A stretch of DNA of 64,000 nt from Endomychus coccineus (lineage: Eukaryota > Arthropoda > Insecta > Coleoptera > Endomychidae). A program made the translations under genes and the position numbers. The notes below the pieces were generated by a model. It saw nothing but the letters and a program-made list of their open reading frames with translations, ran no database searches and was not told the DNA's origin. Location of the stretch: NCBI GenBank assembly GCA_958510875.1, contig OY294067.1, forward strand, positions 247,829,736-247,893,735, given 5' to 3'. This document shows positions 34,435 through 46,232 of the stretch, piece by piece. The first letter of the stretch is position 1; each line of letters opens with the position of its first letter.

Positions 34435-37400
34435 TAAGTTTGGAATCAAATTGTATATAATCAACTGTACATATTATATTATGATATACGATATAAACTT
34501 TTGTAAAATTTTATACAAAATAATATTAATTATAATTTATCGAATGTTGAGAAGTTATGGTCAATTGGTACTTGTATATTAAAATATTATTTAATATTTC
34601 ATAATTCTTAGATAAATATTTAGCCGTCCATTTTATTTAGTATAGTGATTACAATTTAAACTCCAGTGTAAGTAATTGTTCTGAATGAAAATGAAGAAAC
34701 TGTAGGAAGATATATTTCAAACAGATTCTTTGTAATATAAATATATACCATTTCTAGAATTAATTGTTGTTGTATGCTATATTGTAATATCTTTGTTTTG
34801 TATAGCACATGTAATTGTTCTAGGTGAAATATATCATTTTAATATAATTAAACTCTATATTGTTACATTATTGTTTTATTACTCACTTCCAAACATCCCC
34901 AACGTTATAAACGTGAGTTTATTATGAATGACAAAGAGCCGTTTAATTGAAAATGAAGGGAACAATTCGTCTGGACATTTGATGACACTGGGGGACTTCA
35001 CACGAAATTACGTTTCTCCGCTTGATATTTCCGGTATCTTATTTATCTGATAGTAATGGTGATATTATTACATTTCACAAATTGTGAAAGAAAGACCTCG
35101 ATTTGCACGAGTTTCGTACAAAGTGTCCTCTTTTTAGAAGAAAAATTCTGAAACTTCAGTTCGCAACCGGAATCATCACTTACGGCACTACTAAATTTAA
35201 TCATTTCGTAAAAGCTATGGAAACTAAATTCCAGCACTTTCTCCTGACATAAATCTCGATCTGCCAGAGCTTCAAAATTATGCAACATTTTAGGACAGAC
35301 GGGTGGGTAGGGCGATTTACAGAGTAAGAAAGTAAACATTTAGCACAATAATTAGATTTTGGCAATAAAACACTCCATGCAGTTAGTCACGGTTTGCGAT
35401 TTGAAATGTTTTGTGGTAATGACAAATTTTTGAAATGTTTTTTATCAAAACATTCGAGACACATGAATATTTGTGAATAAAAATCGGCAAAATTGTAGCT
35501 CCCTCCAACAACGCTTGTAATTTACCTTATATATATATATATTACCACAATTTATCACAAATGCCTCTCATAATTCTATTTCATTGGATAGTTTTCCTGC
35601 GACATTCTACTCATGAGCGTACATTGTCATCCAAAAATGGGAATGGTGGTCTGATATGTTAATAATGTCAATTATATGAAACTGAATATTGTTGTTCGTC
35701 AAATTTCCACAAAGTCACAATTCATAGCTTTCAACAAATAAAATAACGATCCAAGCCAATGGCATAGATAGTTGGGGGGAGGGTCACGCTGATCACTACC
35801 ACTATGAGTTTTATGTCGGTAATAACTACAATACTAATAACTGTAATAATAAAAATACCAAGTTGAGTCATCCCTCATTGTATCAAATTCCCCACAGTTT
35901 TAAAACTGTCGCGCTATCTCCGTTGTAATAAGGGTTATGTACAGGTTATTTCCAATATTTAAAAAAACAAAATCATATTTAGAATATTAAAGTTTGATGT
36001 GAAATTAAAATATCTAGGAGTAAAGAACATCTAAGTGAGGGTTGCCAGATGCTTTCAATAACAAATTTAGCTTGAGAAAAGTAAAGGGATTTCTAACATA
36101 AACAAAATCAGTTTCAAACTCGCTTCATCGTGAGTGATATGATATCATAGGTGATGCGGTCAAGAGGGCTGCAATGAATTCAAGAAAGTTTATTTGTAAA
36201 GGAAACCATAAGCCTGCCAAGAATAATAGCTGATATAGGACGAGAAGCTGATGGTTAGCTCCATGATAAATCTTAATGTGACCCATCTGGAGATCTTCGA
36301 AATTGTACTTAAATATAGTCTTGATTATAGTTGAAATAATGTATATATATATATAAATACAATACAATATTTAGAAAAGGACAGATAAGCTTAGAAATCC
36401 CCACCCTAAAAACATTCTGAATGAGAGGTCTTAAGAAAGAGGAAAAGAATTATAAGTTATCTTACTTCTTATTGGTTCAACCATTCTTTCAAATTTACTA
36501 GTAATATTATTGGTACAAAATTAAAATCAGGATCACTATGAGTAAAATCATTGGTTAAACAATTCGGGGATCCTTCTCTATTTGCAGAAAAAGAACGCAT
36601 TATAAATATCAACAAAATGCGGAAAAACCTTCAGTTATATTTTTCAACTCGAACTATTCTCTTGGTAAATTACGTGGCACTTTGTCATTTTTAGTTGAAT
36701 CAATTTTAATAGATTATTCAGAGTGTTTTTGGAAAGAGGGTGTTTTCGCTAAAATCAGAGTTTCAGTTCAATTCAAATCAGTTGTATTCAAGTAAAGTCA
36801 ATAACACATTTGATAAATTCATAGCTTTCCGATTCCCTAGGTTAATCCTGGTTGGGATATCATTTTAATAAATTTTGTTTCATTTCTTTAGATTAGTTAA
36901 TTTAGATTCTCTAGGTAGTTTTATTCAACTTTAGGTTTCATTATTAGTTTATTCTTATTAATAATTTTATAATATTAGCAATAAATTCAATTATAATATT
37001 CTTTTTATTATCTTTAATTATCCTATATTTATTCTATTTTATTATTATCATTATCTTTCAATTGTTGTTTATTAAATATTGTATTGTTGTTGAGTACGAG
37101 TTTCTCTGATTAAAGCTAGCGTTTATCCCTCCATTTACTTTCTAGTGTTAAAATTCATAAGTGTCTAGTGAAATAAAAAGGGGTAGGTGTTAAAGATATC
37201 TTTCACGTTTGTTCTAGCTAATAAATGATTGAGATCAAACTTCAACGTGTCATGGTTCTCTAAATTAGAAGACCACACTGCAAATAAATAAAAACTAGTG
37301 TATAGGAATAATGTTGATTCCTTAAGTAAAGTTTTATAGAGCAAGAATTTTTATATATAGTTTTATAGAGCTTAATAGAGAGAGTACCATGTTACACCGT

Positions 37401-37527
37401 CAAAGCAGGTATATTCCATTTCAACAGTAGGCAACACATTACAGAGTTGCCGATATAAACTGTTGATTCATTGAATTGATTGCTTCCTGTTGACAGTTCA
37501 TAACTCGTTGCGAATCTAAATCTACAG
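34435..37527. other. No assigned gene
   Basis: AT-rich, with AT dinucleotide runs near 35530 and 36342. A minus frame of 98 codons at 35043-35339 and one of 80 codons at 36125-36367 match nothing I recognise. Ends in AATCTAAATCTACAG. Confidence 0.4.
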
Positions 37528-37713
37528 GGTGGTACAGATGGAAGTTCGGCGAATAAATCGGTGGCTATGGGGAAAGAGGCTAGTAAAGCCAACCCCACAA
37601 ATATGGGCAAAGACTATTCGAATACGTTACAACAGCAATTTCATAATTCTCACAACCGCAAATTTAATACAAGTAATGATATCGATTTTAAAGTTACATG
37701 CTTCCTCTCCTGA
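37528..37713 (+). CDS. Orphan candidate coding exon
   Basis: CTACAG precedes 37528; 61 codons are open to TGA at 37711-37713, reading GGTDGSSANKSVAMGKEASK then ANPTNMGKDYSNTLQQQFHN. Its base composition is less AT-rich and its codon use more gene-like than the flanks, and it has no transposon similarity. It could be the last exon of an unseen plus-strand gene, or an internal exon using a donor inside (A/GTAATG near 37668). No homologue recognised. Confidence 0.4.
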   Translation, partial: GGTDGSSANKSVAMGKEASKANPTNMGKDYSNTLQQQFHNSHNRKFNTSNDIDFKVTCFLS

Positions 37714-38460
37714 AGTTTAATTTTTATACCTGTATTTGAAACTAAGTTATCAGTTTTTAATTTTTATGTCGTTTATGAAACTCTTGCGTGAAATATATGC
37801 AAGATGTAACCGAAATGAGTCTTTCTTTTCAGATGTATTTTGTTTTAACTTCCATTCGGTATTTCTTCAACTTACGAGTGAATTCATTACCGTAAGTAAT
37901 GTTTTCATTTAGCGCATACAAAAATATGTTGAATAAAATTTACCTATATCAATATCATAAATACATAAGTATGCAAAATAAAATAAAATATACGTACAAG
38001 TATCAGAAAAAATATTCCTCCAACTTGGATGACTCCAAAAATGGATTCTATTTGATTATCTCCATCCTACTAAAAAAGTGTTACTGACAATTATCAAAAG
38101 TAGATCTGGAAATCGTGCATTGATATGAAAATGTTGATAATCGGGTATTTTGAGTGTTTGTTCTCATTAATAATAATGCTTACTTTACATTCAGAATATG
38201 AATTAACAATATTGACTCGAAGCGGAAGGTTAATTTTCCACATCTTTATCTAATTACAAGGACAAGTGGAAATTCCCTGAAAAATAAAACAGATGGCGCT
38301 ACAATCGAAAATCCCATGTGATATTTGTGATGTACCATCTTTAACTATAACAAATTGAAATATTCAGATTGATATGCCATTCTGTTCTGTTTTGCCACCT
38401 ATCGAAAACAAGCAGCCTTGATAATTTTTTTAAAATAGTAAAAAAACGAATTCGTTTGTT
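37714..38460. other. No recognisable feature
   Basis: AT-rich; nothing coding before the mariner nest. Confidence 0.4.
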
Positions 38461-38580
38461 AAACATTATGGTAACTCCTCACCCTCGATTGAAATGATTC
38501 ACAAGTGGCTTACTGATTTTCGTTATTGTAGTATGACCACAAAAGAGGCCGAACGTTCTAGTCGTCCAATTGAGGTTACA
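38461..38580 (+). pseudogene. mariner (DD34D) transposase, N-terminal piece
   Basis: Plus strand reads KHYGNSSPSIEMIHKWLTDF then RYCSMTTKEAERSSRPIEVT: the helix-turn-helix region and the linker of mariner transposases (W-x-x-F-R ... A-E-R-x-x-R-P-x-E). The frame stops abruptly where the Helitron begins and resumes at 41443, so the two pieces are one gene split by insertion. Confidence 0.8.
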
Positions 38581-38594
38581 TCTATCTATATATA

Positions 38595-40918
38595 CAGGGT
38601 GTCCTCGAACTGCGTGGCTAAAATAAAACCGAAGATTCTTTGATTCGAAAAAAATTTGATGAGCCTTTTTACTTTTGCCTCAAGTGTCTTGTTTAGCCAG
38701 TAGAGGGCTTCAAAGTTGCAAAAATTATTTTGTTTTTTCGGTATAACTTGAGAACGTGATGAAGGACTTCTACAATATTTGGCAGGTGAGTTACAATCAA
38801 TAATAGCCGTTTTTGAGAGTGGATCATAGAGCTTTAGAGACCATAGAAATGGCTCAAACTTGAGGATTAAACGGGAAAAGTTTCCAGAACTTTTTTGTGG
38901 TCAATGTAATTCACCCTATATTTTTTATGTAGATAACTTACCTAATTTGAAAACTTTTCTTACTCTTAGAAAATTTTGATAAAATCAACGAATTAGCTTG
39001 AAAAAAATAATTTTCGAGTCTCTGCAATTTTGGCTTACTAATTTTACTTGATTAAAATACCTTAGTTGCCTTTGCTTTTCTAATGTCATTTTGGCATTTG
39101 GAGAATTTATTCTCAAAACTGTCAGTTTTTACTTTGCTTTCCGTAAAAATTTTATATAATTATGGCTCAAAATTTCACTAACACTGAAATGGTTAATATC
39201 TCGGTAAAACACGAATAATAAAAACAATAGAAATGGGGAAACGATGTGATTATTTAGGAAAAACAAATGCTAAAAGAAACAACAAAACTTTTTTGGAAAT
39301 CGCTAAGGCATCAATTGTTCGAAATGTTGCCCATTTTCCTGAATACACAAATTAATTCGTTTCAAGAAATTGGATTGAACTCTGGCTAGTACTTCAGGAT
39401 CATTCTTCAATAAATCCGCTTCATGATTAATTCGTTGCAACAATTCCTCTCGTGTGTTTACTGGAGCTGCATAAACTTTTGACTTCAAAGCGCCCCATAG
39501 AATAAAGTCGCAGGGCGTCAAATCAGGGGAGCGGGCCGGCCAGTTCACTGGTGCATCGTGTCCTCTACCTATCCAGCGATCTGGATATTCCGCATTCAAA
39601 TGTCGCCTCATAGCTAATGTGAAATGAGGAGGTGCACCATCATGGATAAACCAGGCCACGACGAATGTGTAAGGGCAAGTCTTCCAACAGTTCAAGTAGC
39701 CTTTGTTCCAAAAAGTTCAAGTAGTTCTCCCCGTTCAATCGATCGGGTATAACGGTAGGGCCAATAATAAAGTTATCCACAATTCCAACCCAAACATTGA
39801 TTTTAGTTTGATTCTGAAAATATGTAACTTCCGTTTCATGAGGATTTTCATTAGCATAGAAATGTTCATTATGGAGGATAAAAAGACCACATCTCGTGAA
39901 AGTATCTTCGACCGTGAACAGAATTCTTCTACAAAAATTGGGGTTTGCGTTTTGTCTTTGGACAATAAGCCGACAGAAATCTAGCCGATGACTTGGATCC
40001 ATGGGCAATAAGTCTTGAACTGTTTTAATATGATAGGGATACAACAGTTCTTCTTTCAGTACATTATGAACTAATGATTTTGAGGCTCCAATACGAAGTC
40101 CCAAACGTAGTGTGCTTATCCCAGGTTCAGTTTCAACCGCTTCCAGTATCGCTTCTTCGAGCTCTAACGTCCTTCTTGTCCGTCTGCGTCCAGCTTCTCT
40201 CCGATTTGCTTCAAATTTGCCAGTTTCGCGAAGGTTTGCCGATTTGAAATTCTGCGATGCGGATATCTTTCCCTTCTCCGGCCATTGCAACGACAAAGTC
40301 CGTGAATCAATAACATATCAACCATTTCAGTGTGAGTGAAATTTTGAGCCATAATTTTATAAAATTTTTACGGAAAGCAAAGTAAAAACTGACAGTCTTG
40401 AGAATAAATTCTTCAAATGCCAAAATGAATTACAAAAGCAAAGGCAACTAAGGTATTTTAATCAAGTAAAATTAGTAAGCCAAAATTGCAGAGACTCGAA
40501 AATTAATTTTTTCAAGCTAATCCGTTGATTTTATCAAAATTTTCTAGAATGAAGAAAAGTTTTTAAATTAGATAAGCTATCTACATAAAAAATATCGAGT
40601 GAATTACATTGACCACAAATAAGTTCTGGACACTTTTCCCGTTACATTCTCAAGTTTGAGCCATTTCTATGGTCTCTAAGGCTCTGTGCTCCACTCTCAA
40701 AAATGGCCATTATTAACAGTAACTCACCTGCTAAATATTGTAAAAGTCCTTCATCACGTTCTCAGGTTATACCGAAAAAACAAAATTATTTTTGCAATTT
40801 TGAAGCCCTCTACCGGGTAAACAAGATACTTGAGGCAAAAGTAAAAAGGCTCATCAACTTTTTTTCGAATCAAAGAATCTTCGGTTTCATTTTGGCCACG
40901 CAGTTCGAGGACATCCTG
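38595..40918 (-). mobile_element. Rosa-like (DD41D-group) mariner with ~600-bp inverted ends
   Basis: Termini CAGGGTGTCCTCGAACTGCG and, on the minus strand, CAGGATGTCCTCGAACTGCG, flanked by TA (38593-38594, 40919-40920). The inverted repeats extend about 600 bp, to about 39198 on the left and 40315 on the right, far longer than the ~20-30 bp of typical mariners. The left repeat includes an inverted copy of the first dozen codons of the transposase. Length 2324 bp. Confidence 0.9.
39303..40352 (-). pseudogene. Rosa-like mariner transposase, three frames
   Basis: Start MAQNFTHTEMVDMLLIHGLC at 40352; a frameshift near 40230, then the long frame to 39640 (HTH region, KTVQDLLPMDPSHRLDFCRL, NVWVGIVDNFIIGPTVIPDR), a second frameshift near 39660, then IHDGAPPHFTLAMRRHLNAE through ARSPDLTPCDFILWG to HFEQLMP at 39303. 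About 349 residues in total, the family's usual size. The second and third catalytic Asp (HDGAP; PCDF) are present, 43 residues apart. The first should lie in F-T-D-E-x-T-F-T but reads F-T-V-E-D-T-F-T: Asp changed to Val. Inactive. Confidence 0.9.
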
Positions 40919-41442
40919 TATTTATAAATCAATTGCTGTTCGTTAGTCTCGCTAAAACTTGAGAACGCCTGAACGGATTTATCTTATCTTGGTCTTGAAA
41001 TGTTCGTGTAGGTCTAGGGAAGGTTTAAAAGGTGAGAAAAATTAGGGTTTTCCCGGGAAAACCCTAAAAACAGGCCTTTTCTTCTTCCCATATAAACGTT
41101 TTCTTCTGAACGCAACCATAATATTTGACATTAGATTTGACAACCAACTAATATGTCGATCCATTCCTTAGACTATTTATTCTGTGTTAAATAGTCTAAG
41201 ATCCATCCTGTCGCACTTCAGAACACGGAAAAAAGTATCACCATATTGTGTTACGATATCTATGAGTGCGCGAGAACTTTCTTTACTTTGGTGATCCTTT
41301 GTGATAGTGACATTCCAAGTTATGTGCTCTTTTTTTTTAATATTTTGTGGTAATGACACTTTACTGCTAAGTGAGCGAGAAATTTTCAGTTAGTACGGTA
41401 CGAAGAACGTTAGTGCAGTACGATGTCTGCCGGGTCAGCTAG

Positions 41443-41845
41443 TCGTCTATAAAATGCATGGTATGATATTGGACGATCGGTGAGTTAAAGTGCACGATAT
41501 TGCTGAACGGGTACGGAACATTTTCCATGAATTTTTGAATATGATAAAGCTATCTGTCAGATGTGTGCAGCATTTGCTCCCCGTTGATAACAAGCGCGAC
41601 CGTGTAACAGATTGAAAGGAGTGTTTGGCAATATTCAAGCGCAATAAGAAAGACTTATAGCGCCGTTTCGTAACCGTCGACCAAACATGGATCCATTACA
41701 ACACACCAAAAACCAAAGAACAGTCGAAGTAGTAGACTTGTCCTGCCGAATCGAAGCCGGAAAAAGTCAAATTTGGTTTATCGGCCAACAAAGTCATTGC
41801 GACAGTTTTTTGGGATGCACAAAGAGATTATGATGATGAATAAAA
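41443..41845 (+). pseudogene. mariner (DD34D) transposase, middle piece
   Basis: Continuation of 38461-38580 after the Helitron: VKVHDIAERVRNIFHEFLNM, then KRDRVTD, CLAIFKRNKKD, RRFVTVDQTWIHYNTPKTKE and NKVIATVFWDAQRDYDDE, the region holding the first catalytic Asp (VTVD-Q-TW, usually D-E-T-W). Two stops and a frameshift near the junction. The second and third Asp regions are missing past 41845. Confidence 0.8.
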
Positions 41846-43066
41846 TAAGTTTCGACCAAATAAATCATTTCTCGTTTCATTTTTCAGGGACTTTCCACCT
41901 TGCCCTGGTATCTACATATTTCAGGTGTAGGTTCAGTTTTATTTCAATAATAGATCAAGTGAACTCTCAAGAAGCATTTTGTAACAGGATGAACCTTCAT
42001 GAGGAATACTTCGTTCTATCACTAGCTATCTTTTCGCCATTTAATACCAAAATACGAAATACACATTCCTGGTACTATTGAATTTGGATTCGATGAAAGC
42101 AGACCAATGGGTAGGTACTTTATTATTCTCCACACATTTGGTGAATAAACACTACAACAGTTTGTGAATTACATATAAAATTACAAATAATAATATATTA
42201 TCTGATATAATAAGTAAGGAACTAAATTTGTTAGTAACAAAGTTAATTGAATCTAATGGTCAGTTTTATTTGAAAGTTTTCAATTTAAGGTTCCACAAAC
42301 ATTTGATAAGTTACAGGCTAAAAAAGAGGACTCGAATTATGCGAATACCTGGTTATTGGAACATAATCACAATTTCACCCTTCATCCCTATATTTTACTT
42401 ATTCAGGAAGAAGAACGTAAACTCAATATTCTCGAACCAAAGTAATTTTTAAACATTAAAAAACAATAGTTACATGATTTTAAATGATCAAATCGATACC
42501 TATAATTCACCATTACTCAACAATTTTGTAAATAGACTCCCATCCAAACCATTATCTATCCCCATCCTTTTATTTCTACCACATCCAGATTGATTATTTA
42601 TAATATGGATTAGTTTCACATTTAGCTTTAGAATGTCACAGTGTGGTGAAACAATTTGTCAGCAATAATCATAAATTAAATGTTAAATTGTTTTGTGTAA
42701 ATATAAGTTTAATTCTCCAACTTCCGTAAGTTAAAATGACTTTACCCTACGAGAATGTCGAAACCATAGTTATAACTAATGATTCTGGGTTAAATTTATT
42801 TGGAATCAAACTATAGACCAGACTAGGTGATGAATTATCTTATGAATCACAACCAATTTAATCCGTTGTAATCGTAATCTTGTGTATTAGAATCGCAGCT
42901 TAAGTAGGTAAAGTTTTTCCTATTTTTCTACTGAAGATGATGACATGATTGCCCCAATAAGTATTTACATTTCAATTGAAATATCTCAAATGTGTCTTTC
43001 CATGACGAACATGGTTCTGTAGATTGAAAACATAATCTAATATCCTATTCTTATATCCCTAATATA
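41846..43066. other. No assigned gene
   Basis: AT-rich. Short acceptor/donor-flanked pieces near 41895-41930 and 42000-42110 were considered as exons but have no supporting frame. Confidence 0.4.
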
Positions 43067-43559
43067 CAGGGTGTGTCAGATAGAACTTCTAAAAATAATG
43101 GGGTCTTTTATATGAAATTTTCCCCTGAATCACTTCGTTTCCGAGATACAGGGTGTGAAATTTTGACAAATTATTAAATTTTTTCATTATCTTCTAAACA
43201 AATGAAGATTTTCAGTTCAAACTTGATAAACTTCAGTTTTACTGGATGAGAAACTTTTTTAGTGACAAAATGTTCTTGAGACGAATACAGTAGCGTAGCT
43301 ATGGGGTTTTGTACCCATTTAAACCCATCAAACTTCTACGCCAATGGTCGGAAATTATTACTGTATACAAATTTAGAAATTTTGATTTATCTTCTATAAA
43401 ACAGTATTCTAGATAAATTTCACTTAGAGGCTTCCTGTTCGAGCTATTATGCTTTTCTAATCAGTGTTATCTTATGGAAATTCTTCTGAAAGGCTATTCA
43501 AAACGTAAGAAAATATTTAAATTCCTATTTCTTGGTGAAGATGAAAATTAATTCATAAT

Positions 43560-43960
43560 AAATGCTCAAAATGATCAATTTACTTCAACGCAACGCCGAA
43601 ATAGATTTCTCAACGACCTTCTTGTTCGAATTAACATTTTATTATTGATTTCACCACAAGCATGAAACTACCAATCCATCTTTCACCGTACTTCCTATTT
43701 CACCATTCTCGTGATTGTCTGCCAAAATGGGCTGGACAGCCATCCAATTGTATTCATACATTTGTTCCCTCATTGTGTGGTGTCTTCGTAATTAGTTTCC
43801 AAAAATTCTAAAAATGCAGCGGCCGTTAGTCTGTCTGGTGAATCGTATGGGCCAAAAATATTGCGTTTGTTAATACCAAGCCAGACATTGACATTGAATT
43901 CTCCTGAAAATTCCTCTATCTTGTACCACGATGGGTTTTCATTTGCCCATAACAACAACG
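43560..43960 (-). pseudogene. Mariner-like transposase fragment, left half
   Basis: Minus strand reads LLLWANENPSWYKIEEFSGE then FNVNVWLGINKRNIFGPYDS PDRLTAAAFLEFLE in one frame: the N-V-W-x-G-I ... F-G-P-Y ... R-L-T region between the first and second catalytic Asp of rosa-like mariners. Later parts (down to 43560) are out of frame and partly deleted. Confidence 0.7.
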
Positions 43961-43965
43961 AAAAC

Positions 43966-44575
43966 TTTCCACAGCAAATATTGTGGACCGATGAAGCACA
44001 TTATACACAGACGTGGATTTATCAATTTTCACAATTACCGTTCATGGGCAACTGAAAACACTCATGGTACAAGATCTAGGGATTTTCAAGAAAAATTCAG
44101 GGTCAATGTCTGATTTGGCATTTACAAAAACAATATCTTTGACTCATACGTTTTACCAGACAGACAAACGGCCGCCGCATTTTTTAATTTTTTGGAAACT
44201 AATCACGAAGACACCACATAATGAGACGAATAATACATGAATACAATTGGATGTTTGTCCTGCCCATTTTGGCAGACAACTGAGAGAATGGCTAAATAGG
44301 AAGTACGGTAAAGATGGATTGGTGGAGGTGGTCCAGTTGCATGGACTCCTCGATCACCTGACCTCAATCCTCTGTACTTTTTTGCTTGGGGTTGTTTGAA
44401 ATATGAAGTTTGTACCACGCCATTTCATAATGAAGAAGATCTACTGAATCGTATTCGAAAAGCTTGTGGTGAAATAAATAATAAAATGATAATTCGAACA
44501 AGAAGGTCGTTGAGAAATCGATGTCGCCCTTGCGTTGAAGTAATTGGATATGATTTTCAGCATTCATTATGAATT
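43966..44575 (+). pseudogene. Mariner-like transposase fragment, right half
   Basis: Plus strand reads PQQILWTDEAHYTQTWIYQF (first catalytic Asp present in T-D-E-A), then across frameshifts RQLREWLNRKYGK, GGGGPVAWTPRSPDLNPLYF, FAWGCLKYEVCTTPFHNEED and RIRKACGEINNK. The third catalytic Asp (P-L-D-F) is Tyr here. It is the same gene as on the left half, in opposite orientation. Confidence 0.75.
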
Positions 44576-45051
44576 TCTTCATCGTTACCAATAAAAAGGT
44601 ATTCAAATTTTTTACTCCTTAAATAGCTTTTCAAAAGAAATTTCGTATGATTAACCTGATTAGAAAAATCGAAATAGCTCGAACAGGAATCCTCTAAGTA
44701 AAATTTATCAAGAATACTTTTTTATATAAAATAAATCGAAGTTTTCAAATTTGTATACAATAATAATCTAAATGGGTAGAAAACCCCATAACTATGCTAC
44801 TGTATTTGTATCGAAAACATTTTGTGACTAAAAAGATTTCTCATCCAGTAAGACTAAAGTGTACCAAGTTTGAACTAAAAACTTTCATTTGTTCAGAAGA
44901 TAATGAAGAGAATATAATAATTTTTCAAAATTTCAACACCCTGTATCTCGGAAACGAAGTGATTTAGAGAAAAATTGTATAAGAAAGACCCATCATTTTC
45001 AAAAGTTCTATCGTTCACTGAAGTTATGAACAAAAAAACTGAAACACCCTG

Positions 45052-45711
45052 TACAGTTCCTTTGAATTCATATAAATGTAAGATCTGACCTAATTAGAAA
45101 TGTAATGAAGGAATAGCGTATTACATTTTTAATTCAAAGAGACATTTATGACTATTTAGGTCTTTAAGAATAGATTATTATTATTAAATGAACAAATATC
45201 ACACGAAGATAGATTTATTTATCAATCTCTCATGTTGTGAACCTTATTCTGTTTAGTTGAAATTACACTTCAACGAGGTTGAAATAAACTTAGTTTTGTG
45301 TATATGTACGATACAATTCAACCAACTTTAAATTAACTGCAAGCCCTGAGCTGCCAATCTGCTGCGTAATTGAAATTATTTTGTTCTAGCTATCCACGTA
45401 GTAGGTATTTCGAAGATTCTCTGTTCCGATTGCTCAACATTCCACGATATCGGCAGATTTTCCCCACACACTCGTATATCATTTCTAACAATGTCGTAAA
45501 TCTGAATTCATATTCGGATCTTTGTTTTCCAAACATTTAAAGAGCCGTAAATTAACAAGTAGCAAAACAAATAAATCTCTCTGAGATAAGTATAATAGAA
45601 TAAAATATATTTATGGGGAAAATTGTCTCTCGAATTGTAATTTAGTTATAGTAAGAACTTAGTAGCTATGGAAACATGGTCTTCAAAATATGTTTTAGAT
45701 TAGACCAGTTT
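45052..45711. other. No recognisable feature
   Basis: AT-rich spacer, no frame or repeat identified. Confidence 0.4.
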
Positions 45712-46232
45712 TTCTCAAATGGTGGGCCGCGGACTCCTGAAAAATTTGCGGAAAACTGTGGGAAACCTGAAAAGAAAATCTATTCACATCATTGAAATTA
45801 TCGTGTGATAAGTCGCTATAGAGGTTTTGTGATCGCTGATTACGAGTTTGATAATTAAAAAATTGAAAAATGTCATTAATTTAAGTGTCGTGTTGATTGA
45901 AAAATTAGAAGTAATGTCAAAAGAAAAAATTGTTTGGAAATTTCGGAAAATCGAAGAAAATTTAAAAATTTCAATATTGTAGCTTTAAATAAACAGTTAC
46001 AAGGTTGTATAAATTAAAACAAAGATGCTTATATTTTTTTAATGTTCCTTCATTTTCCACATAATCCTAATGTTATTTTCAAACGTTTTTGATGTCAAAT
46101 TCGTAATTATCGACCACAAAAACCCCTATAGCGACTCATCACACGATAATTCCAATGACGTGGAAGGATTCTCTTTCCAGGTTTCCCACAATTTTCCGCA
46201 AATTTTTCTAGTTTTGGCCTACTTTGGATCGA
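45712..46232. repeat. ~520-bp inverted repeat
   Basis: Left arm 45725-45870 contains GAAAAATTTGCGGAAAACTG and TTATCGTGTGATAAGTCGCT; the right arm 46095-46220 holds the reverse complements (GATGAGTCGCTATAGGGG etc.). Flanked on the right by GTGTTCAGCAACCC, the motif of the tandem repeats at 1775-3960. Non-coding. Confidence 0.65.

Larger units (their letters stand above)
38581..41442 (+). mobile_element. Non-autonomous Helitron, split by a rosa-like mariner
   Basis: Begins TCTATCTATATATA after an A (38580) and ends GCCGGGTCAGCTAG before a T (41442/41443): 5'-TC and CTAG-3' ends with A/T host bases are Helitron hallmarks, and the subterminal AATTGCTGTTCGTTAGTCTC and AACTTGAGAACGCCTGAACG are familiar from insect Helitrons. 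Without the insert (38595-40918) it is about 540 bp. A perfect 26-bp palindrome centred on CCCGGG lies at 41042-41067. It splits the DD34D mariner gene cleanly, with no target duplication, as expected for a rolling-circle element. Confidence 0.7.
43067..45051. mobile_element. Palindromic element built from two inverted mariner-like copies
   Basis: Ends CAGGGTGTGTCAGATAGAAC and, minus strand, CAGGGTGTTTCAGTTTTTTT, flanked by TA (43065-43066, 45052-45053). The two halves are inverted copies for about 900 bp each, meeting near 43980, with a ~200-bp deletion in the left half. A second CAGGGTG pair lies inside, at 43149 and 44943, next to CCGAGATA/TATCTCGG. Confidence 0.85.

Noticed and set aside
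36590..36790. Acceptor-like CTATTTGCAG followed by ~65 open codons
   Set aside because: Two competing frames, no donor consistent with either, AT-rich codons, no family match.
41895..42110. Possible small exons flanked by TTTTTCAG, GTGTAG, CACTAG and GTAGGTAC
   Set aside because: Phases do not join to each other or to known exons, and frames are short.
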